64,000 nt of DNA, taken from the NCBI RefSeq assembly GCF_001424945.1, contig NZ_LMCW01000007.1:1-64000 (forward strand). Direction: 5' to 3'. The stretch's first letter is position 1. Every line of letters starts with the position of its first letter. The notes below the pieces were generated by a model. That model was not told the DNA's origin. It saw only the letters and a program-made list of their open reading frames with translations, and did not search any database. A program made the position numbers and the translations under genes. Positions 37,307 to 45,494 of this stretch are shown here, in pieces. This DNA comes from Rhizobium sp. Root1203 (GTDB lineage Bacteria > Pseudomonadota > Alphaproteobacteria > Rhizobiales > Rhizobiaceae).

Positions 37307-38452
37307 TCAGGCCGCGATAAAGCGGTCCATCGCGTCAAAGGAGAAGGCGGCAGTCGGAAGTGCCGTACCGCCGTCCAGTGCCAGATCCGCCAGGATTTCA
37401 CCGACGACGCTGGTGAACTTGAAACCGTGACCGGAGCACGGCGAGGCCACCACGACATTTCGGTTGCCTGGCAAGAGGTCGAGCAGAAAATCTTCGCTCG
37501 GCAGCATCGTGTAGCGGCATGTCGTGGCGTTTACCCGCTGGCCGGCGGCCGGCACCCGTTTCGCTATGAAGCGGTCGAGCAGATCCGTGTCCGTATCGTT
37601 GACAGGAGGATTGGGCCGGTTGGGGTCGATCGGCTCTCTAAAATGGGCGTGTCGCCCGACTTTGACGCCGTCCGTCCCGATCGCCGGAAATCCGAAATAG
37701 GAGCCATCCGGGCCTTCGTCGCGGAGAAAACAGGGCATGCGCTGCGGTTCTGTGGCAAAGCCATTTCGCGGTTGGTACCACGCAACGACCTGGCGAATCG
37801 GAACGGCATGGGTCTTGAGCTGAGGCACAAGCTCCGCAATCCACGACCCGGTCGCAACGATTACCTTGCGTGCACGATAGCGACCAGCAGCCGACTGGAT
37901 GGTGACGCCGCCGTCATCCGGTTCGATCGCCGAAACGCGCTCGCCGAAGTGGAGGACGGCTCCATCCGCTGCCGCAAGCTTCAGATATCCCATGACAGCC
38001 GTCTCGGGCCTGAGATATCCGCCTTGGGGATCAAGAACTGCGATTTCGCCGTCGTCGACTTGAAAGGCGGGGAACCGGGCCGCCATGTCAGCCTTGTCGA
38101 GGACGTCATGCGGCAGGCCGTGCATCTCGCATGAAGCCCGCGTACCACGGACGATCTTGCTGTCGGGGGCGCCGATCTGGAGCACGCCTGTGATGGTCAG
38201 GACGTCGGTGCGAAGCCTTGCTTCCAGCGAGCGCCAGTTCCGATAGGCGCGCTGAAGCAGCGGCACGTAGGATGGATCCTCAAAGTAGCCCATCCGGATA
38301 AGACGGCTGTCTCCATGCGAAGAACTCAAAGCGTGCGCCGGGAAATAGGCATCGATGCCGATCGCCCTTATCCCCCGCGCCGAGAGAAATGCGAGGGCTG
38401 CGCTACCCATCGCGCCAAGCCCGATTACGGCAACATCAAACTGGGTGGTCAT
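37307..38452 (-). CDS. SolA-like (N-methyl amino acid/sarcosine oxidase) flavoprotein
   Basis: A 381-residue FAD oxidase of the monomeric sarcosine/N-methyltryptophan oxidase family. The FAD fingerprint is VAVIGLGAMGSAALAFLSAR (about 7-26), then SSSHGDSRLIRMGYFEDPSY. Later come VIVATGSWI, the Cys-containing ATTCRYTMLPSEDF, which fits the covalent flavin-attachment Cys of the family, and SPCSGHGFKFTSVVGEI. It would oxidise a secondary amine or imino acid and release H2O2. It follows the HAL-like gene by nine bases and is the last gene of the minus-strand operon, so it may process the product of that protein. Confidence 0.85.
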   Translation of the reverse strand: MTTQFDVAVIGLGAMGSAALAFLSARGIRAIGIDAYFPAHALSSSHGDSRLIRMGYFEDPSYVPLLQRAYRNWRSLEARLRTDVLTITGVLQIGAPDSKIVRGTRASCEMHGLPHDVLDKADMAARFPAFQVDDGEIAVLDPQGGYLRPETAVMGYLKLAAADGAVLHFGERVSAIEPDDGGVTIQSAAGRYRARKVIVATGSWIAELVPQLKTHAVPIRQVVAWYQPRNGFATEPQRMPCFLRDEGPDGSYFGFPAIGTDGVKVGRHAHFREPIDPNRPNPPVNDTDTDLLDRFIAKRVPAAGQRVNATTCRYTMLPSEDFLLDLLPGNRNVVVASPCSGHGFKFTSVVGEILADLALDGGTALPTAAFSFDAMDRFIAA

Positions 38453-38461
38453 TCTGGCTCC

Positions 38462-39955
38462 TTAGGCAATGGCGGGCGGCGGCGTTTCGCGTATGACTGT
38501 CCGCAGCCTTTCAATATCGGCCGAAAGCGGCCGATTGTCGTCATAGCGCGCAACTTCCTTGCGGGTGAGCGCATGAATGGCGTTGGTACCGTCGGCCCGC
38601 GAGCCGGTCTCGACCAGGAAATCGTGGGCCTGGGCCGCAGCCATCAGCTCGATCGCCAGAATATACTCGGCGTTGTCGATTACAGAGAGCAGCTTGTTTG
38701 CCGCAGCCGTCGGGTGGGCGAGGAAGTCTTCCTGCAAGGCGGAGGTCAGCCCGCCATCGGTAGAAGCCGGGGCGGCAAGCCGGCGGTTCTCGTTGCTGAG
38801 TGCGGCCGCCGTATACTGAGCGATCATGAAACCGGAATTGCTGCCGGGATCGCTGGCAAGGAACGGCGGCAGGCCGCTGACGAGCGGATTGATCAGGCGA
38901 TCCATGCGCCTCTCGCTCATGGCCGAAATCTGCGCGATTGCGATTGCCAGGCTATCGGCCGCCTGCGCAAGTGCCGGGGCGACCGCGTGCGCCTCGGATG
39001 ATACGATCGGATGTTCGGGCGTTCCCGACACTGCTGGATTGTCCGTCACCGACGCAAGCTCCTGATCGACCACCGCCCCCGATGTCTCGAACACATCGCG
39101 AGCCGCCCCATGGGCATGCGGTATCGAGCGGAGGCTGAGCGCATCCTGCGTGCGTCTCCCAACCGCAGCTGCAATGAGACCGCTGCCATTCAGCCGGCGG
39201 CGCAACGAGGCGCCGACCAGGGCGATGCCGCGCGAGGGGCGAAGTGCAAGGACGGCCTCGTCGAACGCCGCCATCTGGCATCCGGCCGCTTCAAGCGTCA
39301 GCGCGGCGATGGCATCGGCCCAGTCGAGAAGCTGCTCGGCCCTTGCAAGGGCGATGCTCGCCAAACCTGTGGCACAAGCGGTGCCGTTGACCAGGCTGAG
39401 GCCTTCCTTGGCGCCCAGCACCAGCGGCGACAGGCCGATCGAGGCCAAGGCGTCGCGGCCGCTCAACCGCTTGCCTGCAACGCGGGCACTCCCTTCGCCG
39501 ATCAGAACGAGCGCGGTATGCGCGTTGTGCGTCAGATAACCAGCCGAACCACGCGACGGCACATCAGGAATGCAGTCCTTTTCCAGGAAGACAGCAAGAT
39601 ACCGCAGGACCTCGGGACGCACGCCGGAATGACCGTGCGCAAAATTGGCGATCTGCGCTGCGATGATCGCGCGCACTTCCCGCGGCGCCAGGATATCGCC
39701 AATGCCGCAGGCATGGCTGAGGATAATGTTGCGCGAGAGCCGGCTTTGCGAGGCACGGTCGATGACCGTGTCAGACAAGGCCCCGACACCGGTGTTGACG
39801 CCGTAGGCACGAACGCCTGTCTCAACGATGCGCTCGACGATCCGGCTGGCATAGTCGACACGCGCCCATGCGGCAGGCGAAAGAGCAAGCGCCTGCCCTG
39901 CCCCGACCAGAGCCACATCGCGCCAGCCAAGCACGGTCTCGATGATAACTGTCAT
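38462..39955 (-). CDS. Histidine ammonia-lyase-fold protein without MIO tripeptide
   Basis: A 497-residue protein of HutH length and fold. Conserved parts are [42 protein letters not shown] and [12 protein letters not shown]. In true lyases GSVGASGDLAPLAH forms the MIO electrophile from Ala-Ser-Gly. Here the same place (residues 136-146) reads [11 protein letters not shown]: three residues shorter and without ASG. Other active-site positions differ too: QDALSLR instead of QDAYSLR loses the catalytic Tyr, and the NFHGEP segment is replaced by SEAHAVAP. The frame is intact and operon-coupled, so it is not a pseudogene. It probably catalyses a different reaction or only binds its ligand. Automatic annotation as histidine ammonia-lyase would be misleading. 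Confidence 0.85.
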   Translation of the reverse strand: MTVIIETVLGWRDVALVGAGQALALSPAAWARVDYASRIVERIVETGVRAYGVNTGVGALSDTVIDRASQSRLSRNIILSHACGIGDILAPREVRAIIAAQIANFAHGHSGVRPEVLRYLAVFLEKDCIPDVPSRGSAGYLTHNAHTALVLIGEGSARVAGKRLSGRDALASIGLSPLVLGAKEGLSLVNGTACATGLASIALARAEQLLDWADAIAALTLEAAGCQMAAFDEAVLALRPSRGIALVGASLRRRLNGSGLIAAAVGRRTQDALSLRSIPHAHGAARDVFETSGAVVDQELASVTDNPAVSGTPEHPIVSSEAHAVAPALAQAADSLAIAIAQISAMSERRMDRLINPLVSGLPPFLASDPGSNSGFMIAQYTAAALSNENRRLAAPASTDGGLTSALQEDFLAHPTAAANKLLSVIDNAEYILAIELMAAAQAHDFLVETGSRADGTNAIHALTRKEVARYDDNRPLSADIERLRTVIRETPPPAIA

Positions 39956-40728
39956 TGTCCGCTTCCGAAATGGCCGATGAACTGGCGAAAGGCCGGTGAC
40001 CCGCCACCGCCGAACATCTCGTCGGGCGTTCCACTGCTCTCGACGAGGCCCTCCTTCATGAAGACCACGCGGTTGGAGACATTGCGGGCGAAGCTCATCT
40101 CGTGCGTCACGACCAGCATCGTCATGCCTTCCTCTGCGAGCGCGCGCATAACGCGCAACACCTCGCCGACGAGTTCCGGATCGAGTGCCGAGGTCGGCTC
40201 GTCGAACAGCATGACCTTGGGCTTCATGGCAAGCGCTCGCGCAATCGCGGCGCGCTGTTGTTGCCCGCCCGACAGATGAGCCGGATATGCGTGGCGCTTG
40301 TCGGCGATGCCGACCTTTTCGAGCAGGGCTTCCGCCTCGACGATGCAGTCGGCGCGCGGACGCTTCAGCACATGCACCGGCCCTTCGATGACGTTTTGCA
40401 GGATCGTCATGTGGGACCAGAGATTGAACGACTGGAAGACCATTCCGAGTTCGGAACGGATGTGATCCACCTGCTTCTGGCTCGCCGGCCGGCTCTTGCC
40501 GCCCTTGTGCACCATGCGGATCTCTTCCCCATCCACCCAGATCTCGCCGTCGCTTGCTGTCTCCAGGAGATTGATGCAGCGAAGGAAGGTCGATTTGCCC
40601 GAGCCGGATGCACCGAGCAGGGAAATGACGTCGCCATCCTGGGCATCGAGAGAGATGCCACGCAGGACTTCGTGCGTCCCGAAGCTCTTGCGGATGTTGC
40701 GAACGGAAAGTCGTGTGACACCTGGCAT
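39952..40728 (-). CDS. Polar amino acid ABC transporter ATPase
   Basis: A 258-residue HisP/GlnQ-type ATPase. Walker A is GASGSGKST, the Q-loop [16 protein letters not shown], the signature [16 protein letters not shown], Walker [16 protein letters not shown] and the switch His VVTHEMSFA. The [13 protein letters not shown] segment is the amino acid transporter hallmark. GGAG lies five bases before ATG 40728, while an ATG at 40743 lacks one, so I prefer 40728. It overlaps the HAL-like gene by four bases, tying the importer to that enzyme. Confidence 0.9.
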   Translation of the reverse strand: MPGVTRLSVRNIRKSFGTHEVLRGISLDAQDGDVISLLGASGSGKSTFLRCINLLETASDGEIWVDGEEIRMVHKGGKSRPASQKQVDHIRSELGMVFQSFNLWSHMTILQNVIEGPVHVLKRPRADCIVEAEALLEKVGIADKRHAYPAHLSGGQQQRAAIARALAMKPKVMLFDEPTSALDPELVGEVLRVMRALAEEGMTMLVVTHEMSFARNVSNRVVFMKEGLVESSGTPDEMFGGGGSPAFRQFIGHFGSGQ

Positions 40729-40756
40729 GAAAGCTCCAATCATTGTCGTTTCGCTG

Positions 40757-41461
40757 CTAGGCCTTCAGCGCCGGCGGGGCCGCGCGGCGATGTCGCGAGA
40801 GCGAATATTCCAGCAAGGACATTGCTTGCAGGATGATGAAGTTGAGAACGAGGTAGATGATGGCGGCACAGAGGAAGACTTCCATCGTCCGGTAGGTCTG
40901 CGAAATCAGACGCTGTGCCACGCCTGTGACTTCCCAGACTGTCACGAGGCTGGCGAGCGCCGTCGATTTCATCATCAGTACGATCTCGGTCGAGTAGGCC
41001 GGCAGTGCGTGGCGGAAGGCAATCGGTGCCAGGATACGGCGAACGAGGAGCGGGCCGGACATGCCGATCGAGCGGGCTGCCTCGATCTCTCGCGGCGAGA
41101 CTGCGCGAATGCCGCCACGGAAGATCTCCGCGGAATAGCCTGCTGTGCATAGTGCCAGCGACAGGACCGCGCAGACGAAGGGCTCGCGCAGGAACGGCCA
41201 GAGGAACGAATAGCGGATGAATCCGAATTGGCCGAGGCCGTAAAACACCAGGAACATCTGGATCAGGAGCGGCGAACCCCGGAAGATAAAGATGTAACCC
41301 CTGGCGATCGCCGCGAGCACCGGGTTGCCGCCGACGCGCATCCACACGATCAACAGACCGAGAATGCCACCGAAGAAGACCGCGAGGGAAAACAGCGCCA
41401 AGGTCATCGGAACGGCCTTCAGCAGGGTCATCATGGTCTGGGTGAGAAATGCAAAATCCAT
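40757..41461 (-). CDS. Polar amino acid ABC transporter permease (HisM-like)
   Basis: A 234-residue permease of the HisMQ family. It has a first segment [20 protein letters not shown], then [18 protein letters not shown] and the EAA loop region [31 protein letters not shown]. The start at ATG 41461 gives the normal length; the frame is open 23 codons further. It follows the other permease by 10 bases. It forms the membrane channel with that partner. Confidence 0.88.
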   Translation of the reverse strand: MDFAFLTQTMMTLLKAVPMTLALFSLAVFFGGILGLLIVWMRVGGNPVLAAIARGYIFIFRGSPLLIQMFLVFYGLGQFGFIRYSFLWPFLREPFVCAVLSLALCTAGYSAEIFRGGIRAVSPREIEAARSIGMSGPLLVRRILAPIAFRHALPAYSTEIVLMMKSTALASLVTVWEVTGVAQRLISQTYRTMEVFLCAAIIYLVLNFIILQAMSLLEYSLSRHRRAAPPALKA

Positions 41462-41471
41462 TCTACGATCC

Positions 41472-42197
41472 TCAAGCCTTGCCCATGGCTGCAGTCGGCA
41501 TACTGCGGTTTGCCCGTCGCTCGGCCCCATTGAAGACGCGGTCGGACAGGCTGGTCAGGACGAGATAGAGCGTGCCACCGACGATGAAGAACAGGAAGTA
41601 CTGCCGCGTGGAACCTGCAGCGACCTGGCTGGTGCGCATCAACTCGGCAAGGCCGGTGACCGAAATCAACGCCGAGTCCTTGAGGCTGAGCTGCCAGACA
41701 TTGCCAAGGCCCGGGATGGCGAAGCGGAGAACCTGCGGAATGATGATGCGACGAAAACGCAGGCTTCGCGGCATGCCGATCGCCGATGCGGCCTCGAGCT
41801 CGCCTTTCGGGATCGCCTGAAAGGCGCCGCGGAACACCTCTGCCTGATAGGCGCCGGAAATGATGCCGACCGCCAGCGCGCCGGCGAGGAACGACGGCAG
41901 ACCGAGGAAACCCTCATAACCCATCGCCTTGCCTATGGAGGTGATGGCAGACGAGCCGCCGAAGTAGATGAGATAGATGATCAGGAGTTCCGGCACGCCG
42001 CGAAAGACGGTCGTGTATATATTTCCCAATGTCGCGAGAAGGACGCTTCCGGAAAGCTTCGCTGCGGCGACAATGGCGCCGAGCACCGCTCCGATTGCAA
42101 GCGCGGTTGCCGTGACGCAAAGCGTCATCAATGCCGCAAGCAGAAGGAGCGCACCCCATCCTGTCGAACCGAAACCAATCAATTGCAGTGTTGCCAT
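41472..42197 (-). CDS. Polar amino acid ABC transporter permease (HisQ-like)
   Basis: A 241-residue permease. Visible are GALLLLAALMTLCVTATALA, VFRGVPELLIIYLIYFGG and the EAA-type loop GAYQAEVFRGAFQAIPKGEL with AASAIGMPRSL. Members import His, Arg, octopine, nopaline and similar polar compounds. It is 104 bases downstream of the binding-protein gene. Confidence 0.88.
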   Translation of the reverse strand: MATLQLIGFGSTGWGALLLLAALMTLCVTATALAIGAVLGAIVAAAKLSGSVLLATLGNIYTTVFRGVPELLIIYLIYFGGSSAITSIGKAMGYEGFLGLPSFLAGALAVGIISGAYQAEVFRGAFQAIPKGELEAASAIGMPRSLRFRRIIIPQVLRFAIPGLGNVWQLSLKDSALISVTGLAELMRTSQVAAGSTRQYFLFFIVGGTLYLVLTSLSDRVFNGAERRANRSMPTAAMGKA

Positions 42198-42301
42198 ACC
42201 CGTGTCCCCGCGCCCGCCACACTCCCGGCGGTGTCAGAATAGCATGCGGTCCCCGGCAGCAAAGCCGGAGACCGGGACCGCCGGCTTTCGCCGGTCGAAT
42301 G

Positions 42302-43141
42302 TTATTGCGGGCTGACGTCGACCTTGAACCACTTCATGGAGAGGTTCTTCACGGTGCCGTCGGCGAGCGCCGACTTGATGGCCTCGTTGAATTTGTCCCG
42401 CAGATCGGTATCGGCCTGGCGAACACCAAGGCCTTCGCCCTCACCCCAGATCGAGCCGACGATTTCGGGGCCGGTAAATGCAAGGGTGTCGTTTGCCGAC
42501 TGGAACGCGTTGGCGAAATAGACGGCATCGTCGAACCCGAGGTCGATACGGCCGCTCTGCAGGTCGAGGTCGCGGTCGGCACCAGTCTTGTATTCGCGGA
42601 TATCGGCAATATCGCCGAAGTTGTCATAGACGAACTTCGCATACACAGTGGCCGCCTGGATGCCGATGGTCTTGCCCTTGAAGGCCTCCTTGAGCGCGTC
42701 GACTTCCTTCACGCCGGTCTGGCCCGGCGTCATCTTGATCGTCGCACCTGTCCCGGCAGCATTTGCAAGAGGACTATCCTTGGCGGTCGCAAACGCCGCG
42801 GGCGTTGCAGCGTAAGGAATTGTGAAGCCGATGACTTTCTTGCGATCGTCGGTGATCGACAGCGCATCCATGATCACGTCGAACTTGCCGGCGTTCAGCG
42901 CCGGGATCATGCCATCCCAATCCGAGGCGACGAGCTTGCAGTCGATCTTGGCGCGTTCGCAGAGCACCTTGGCGAGTTCCGGTTCGAAACCGCCGAGCGA
43001 CCCGTCGGCGTTGGTCATATTCCATGGTGCATAGGCACCCTCAAGCGTGATCGTGGCAGTCGTCCAGTCCTTGGCGGCAACCGGGGCAGCAAAGGCAGAA
43101 AGCGCCATGGCGCCCGAAAGAAGAAGCGTGCTGAATTTCAT
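42302..43141 (-). CDS. Polar amino acid ABC transporter substrate-binding protein
   Basis: A 279-residue family-3 solute-binding protein. GAGGAGATCC precedes ATG 43141, and a 23-residue signal peptide ends APVAA-KDW. The mature protein has GAYAPWNMTNADGSLGGFEP, ELAKVLCERAKIDCKLVASD, WDGMIPALNAGKFDVIMDAL and SITDDRKKVIGFTIPYA, the usual Lys/Arg/ornithine/octopine-binding pattern. It is the first gene of the operon binding protein - permeases - ATPase - HAL-like - oxidase. The ligand is probably a cationic or guanidino/imidazole amino compound. Confidence 0.9.
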   Translation of the reverse strand: MKFSTLLLSGAMALSAFAAPVAAKDWTTATITLEGAYAPWNMTNADGSLGGFEPELAKVLCERAKIDCKLVASDWDGMIPALNAGKFDVIMDALSITDDRKKVIGFTIPYAATPAAFATAKDSPLANAAGTGATIKMTPGQTGVKEVDALKEAFKGKTIGIQAATVYAKFVYDNFGDIADIREYKTGADRDLDLQSGRIDLGFDDAVYFANAFQSANDTLAFTGPEIVGSIWGEGEGLGVRQADTDLRDKFNEAIKSALADGTVKNLSMKWFKVDVSPQ

Positions 43142-43235
43142 CGAAGGATCTCCTCTGAAGTTACAATTGGCCTTGCGGCTGAATTGACCGGTCTCCGCCG
43201 GCTTGCCTGCGCCCGTCAAAGAAATTGATCGGCAG

Positions 43236-43246
43236 GTTGTATAGGG
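43236..43246. promoter_or_regulatory. Shared 11-bp site upstream of the transporter/HAL-like operon
   Basis: GTTGTATAGGG occurs here, between the binding-protein gene and the divergent GntR gene. It occurs again at 44093-44103 before the ureohydrolase. The TTGTATA core resembles a half of the HutC operator. Candidate binding site of the GntR protein. Confidence 0.55.
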
Positions 43247-43326
43247 TACCATATGAGATATTTTATGATATGCAAGAGGAAAGTCGGATTATCGGGCGAA
43301 TTCAGTTCGTGCAAAAGGAATAGGCA

Positions 43327-44082
43327 ATGAGGCGTCCTAGCGAGATGAAGCGTGAGCTGGCACAGAACGATACCGCACCGCTCTATGCCGGTGTCAAGCA
43401 GATGATTCTCGACCGCATTCACAGTGGCGAGTGGCCGCCGAAGTATCGCGTGCCCTCGGAAAACGAACTGGTCAGCGAACTTGGCGTCAGCAAGATGACG
43501 GCCAATCGCGCCCTGCGCGAACTGGCGACGGAGGGGGAACTCGTGCGTATCCAGGGCGTCGGCTCTTTTGTGGCCGAGCGCAAGGGCTATTCGGCGCTTT
43601 TCGAGGTGCGCAACATCGCCGACGAGATCGCTGCGCGCGGGCATATGCACGAGGCATCGGTGATCGTTCTTGCCCGGGAATCAGCTTCTCCAGAGGTTGC
43701 CGATGCGCTTGAACTCGAGATCGCGGCGCCGGTCTTCCACTCCTTGATCGTTCACAGCGAAAACGGCGTGCCGGTTCAAATCGAGGACCGCTTCGTCAAT
43801 CCGGCGGCCGCGCCCGACTACCTTTCCCAGGACTTCACCTCGCTTACGCCCAACGTCTACCTGACGGCTGCAGCACCTCTCAGCGGTTCCGAACACATCG
43901 TGGAGGCCGCCATGCCCCATGCCTGGGAATGTAAGCTGTTGACGATCCTCCGAAGCGAACCGTGCCTGACGATCCGCCGCAGAACGTGGTCGGAGCGACA
44001 TGTCGTCTCCACCGCGCGGCTCGTTTACCCCGGCAATCGCTATCGCTTGGAGACGCGTAGCGGCAAAGTCTTCGACGAATAA
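43327..44082 (+). CDS. HutC-like GntR-family regulator
   Basis: A 251-residue GntR/HutC regulator. The winged helix-turn-helix is at about 18-85 (PLYAGVKQMILDRIHSGEWP, YRVPSENELVSELGVSKMTA, NRALRELATEGELVRIQGVG). A UTRA effector domain follows, with LSQDFTSLTPNVYLTAAAPL, EHIVEAAMPHAWECKLLTI and EPCLTIRRRTW. It strongly resembles the histidine-utilisation repressor HutC, whose effector is urocanate. No hutU or hutI is present, so the effector is probably another acid derived from the imported compound. It likely controls both flanking units through the repeated 11-bp site. Confidence 0.88.
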   Translation: MRRPSEMKRELAQNDTAPLYAGVKQMILDRIHSGEWPPKYRVPSENELVSELGVSKMTANRALRELATEGELVRIQGVGSFVAERKGYSALFEVRNIADEIAARGHMHEASVIVLARESASPEVADALELEIAAPVFHSLIVHSENGVPVQIEDRFVNPAAAPDYLSQDFTSLTPNVYLTAAAPLSGSEHIVEAAMPHAWECKLLTILRSEPCLTIRRRTWSERHVVSTARLVYPGNRYRLETRSGKVFDE

Positions 44083-44092
44083 AAAAGCACCA

Positions 44093-44103
44093 GTTGTATA
44101 GGG
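44093..44103. promoter_or_regulatory. Second copy of the shared 11-bp site, before the ureohydrolase
   Basis: GTTGTATAGGG lies between the GntR stop and the ureohydrolase start, 58 bases before that ATG. It indicates an own regulated promoter for the ureohydrolase gene. Confidence 0.55.
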
Positions 44104-44160
44104 GACTTGGACCCCACATGACGTGTTGCGATGAACGATCACCGGAGAAGGAAAAGACGA

Positions 44161-45210
44161 ATGGTCGATCTGAAGAAGAAGCTTGATGATCTGCGGACCA
44201 AATTCGCTGACAGCGCCGAGTTTTTCGACCCGCGGTTTCGCCGCGTTGCCGAGAAGATTTTCAAGGGCGGCACCCGCGCCGCGCCCTATTCGGGGATCTC
44301 GACCTTCGCAAGCCTTCCCTACAAGGAGGTGAATTTCGCCGCCCCTGACTTCGGCGACCTGCAGGTGGCAGCGATCGGCATTCCGATGGATCTCGGCGTC
44401 AGCAATCGCCCGGGCTCGCGCTTCGGCCCGCGCGCCGTTCGCGCCATCGAGCGTATCGGCCCCTACAATCATGTCCTCGACTGCGCACCCGCTTACGACC
44501 TGCGTGCCGCAGACATCGGCGACGTGCCGTTTGGAAGCCGCTATCGGCTGGAACAGTGCCATCAAAACATCGAGACGGTGATCGCAAAGATCGTTGAAGC
44601 CGGCGTCATTCCGGTCTCTGTCGGCGGCGATCATTCGATAACCCATCCGATCCTGAAGGCAGTCGGCGCCCGCCAGCCGGTCGGTCTGATCCATATTGAC
44701 GCGCATTGCGACACCGGCGGCCCCTTTGATCAGACGAAATTCCATCATGGAGGGCCGATGCGCAATGCTGTTTTAGACGGCGTGCTCGATCCCACCAGGA
44801 CCATACAGGTCGGCATCCGGGGTCCCTCGGAATATCTCTGGGAATTTTCCTATGAGTCCGGGATGACTGTCATCCATGCCGAAGAGGTTTCGCGCATGGG
44901 CATTGCCGCAATCATCGAGAAGGCACGGCAGATCGTCGGCGACGGACCGACCTACCTGTCGTTTGATATCGACAGCCTGGATCCTGCATTCGCTCCCGGC
45001 ACGGGCACGCCCGAAATCGGCGGGCTGACAAGCCGCGAGGCGCTGGAGCTGCTTCGCGGCCTCAAGGGTCTCAACTTCGTCGGTGCCGATGTGGTGGAGG
45101 TCGCTCCGCAGTACGACAGCACCACCAATACCGCCCAGGCCGGCGCACAGGTTCTCTTTGAAATCCTGAGCCTCCTCGTGTTCAGCCCGGCACTGGCGGC
45201 ACGCGGCTAG
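44161..45210 (+). CDS. Agmatinase/guanidino-acid ureohydrolase family protein
   Basis: A 349-residue ureohydrolase. The binuclear manganese ligands are present: His in SVGGDHSITHPIL, Asp-x-His-x-Asp in LIHIDAHCDTGG and Asp-x-Asp in LSFDIDSLDPAFAPGTGTPE. It would split urea from a guanidino compound such as agmatine, guanidinobutyrate or a novel substrate. ATG 44161 follows GGAGAAGG; an ATG at 44131 is possible. The N-terminal 40 residues are longer than in E. coli agmatinase. Association with the HAL-like protein, the flavin oxidase and the amino acid importer suggests a pathway for a guanidino amino acid. Confidence 0.88.
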   Translation: MVDLKKKLDDLRTKFADSAEFFDPRFRRVAEKIFKGGTRAAPYSGISTFASLPYKEVNFAAPDFGDLQVAAIGIPMDLGVSNRPGSRFGPRAVRAIERIGPYNHVLDCAPAYDLRAADIGDVPFGSRYRLEQCHQNIETVIAKIVEAGVIPVSVGGDHSITHPILKAVGARQPVGLIHIDAHCDTGGPFDQTKFHHGGPMRNAVLDGVLDPTRTIQVGIRGPSEYLWEFSYESGMTVIHAEEVSRMGIAAIIEKARQIVGDGPTYLSFDIDSLDPAFAPGTGTPEIGGLTSREALELLRGLKGLNFVGADVVEVAPQYDSTTNTAQAGAQVLFEILSLLVFSPALAARG

Positions 45211-45231
45211 GCAGCATGGAATGATCGCAGA

Positions 45232-45265
45232 CCGCAAGAAGGGCTGCTTGCTGCCCCTCTTGCGG
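45232..45265. terminator. Hairpin after the ureohydrolase gene
   Basis: CCGCAAGA pairs with TCTTGCGG, and an inner GGG with CCC, around a Cys-Leu-like GC loop. There is no T-run, so termination may be partial. Confidence 0.4.
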
Positions 45266-45409
45266 CGCGCGCTATTGTCGCAATGCACGAAAAAGACGTG
45301 GAATTCATTTAACGGACTTGGCGATTTGCCACAGCGACTGCATAATACTGATTCTACGAATATCGCGGCTGATCGGCATCAGACTGTCTCGAACTTCGTG
45401 TAAGCATTT

Positions 45410-45434
45410 GGAACACAAGCTGGTCTGACGCGTT
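45410..45434 (+). promoter_or_regulatory. EcfG-type (general stress response) promoter of prkA
   Basis: GGAAC at 45410-45414 and CGTT at 45431-45434 are separated by 16 bases, exactly the alpha-proteobacterial EcfG/SigT consensus GGAAC-N16/17-CGTT. It lies 61 bases before the prkA ATG. It predicts induction by the PhyR-NepR-EcfG stress pathway. Confidence 0.75.
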
Positions 45435-45494
45435 TACCTTACGCGAGCCGACGTGCAGCGATCCCGTCCTAACAACCGGCCGCGGGAGAGCACG

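Noticed and set aside
38462..39955. Calling the HAL-fold gene a pseudogene
   Set aside because: The frame is uninterrupted over 497 codons, overlaps its neighbour by four bases and changes several active-site regions coherently, which fits divergence rather than decay.
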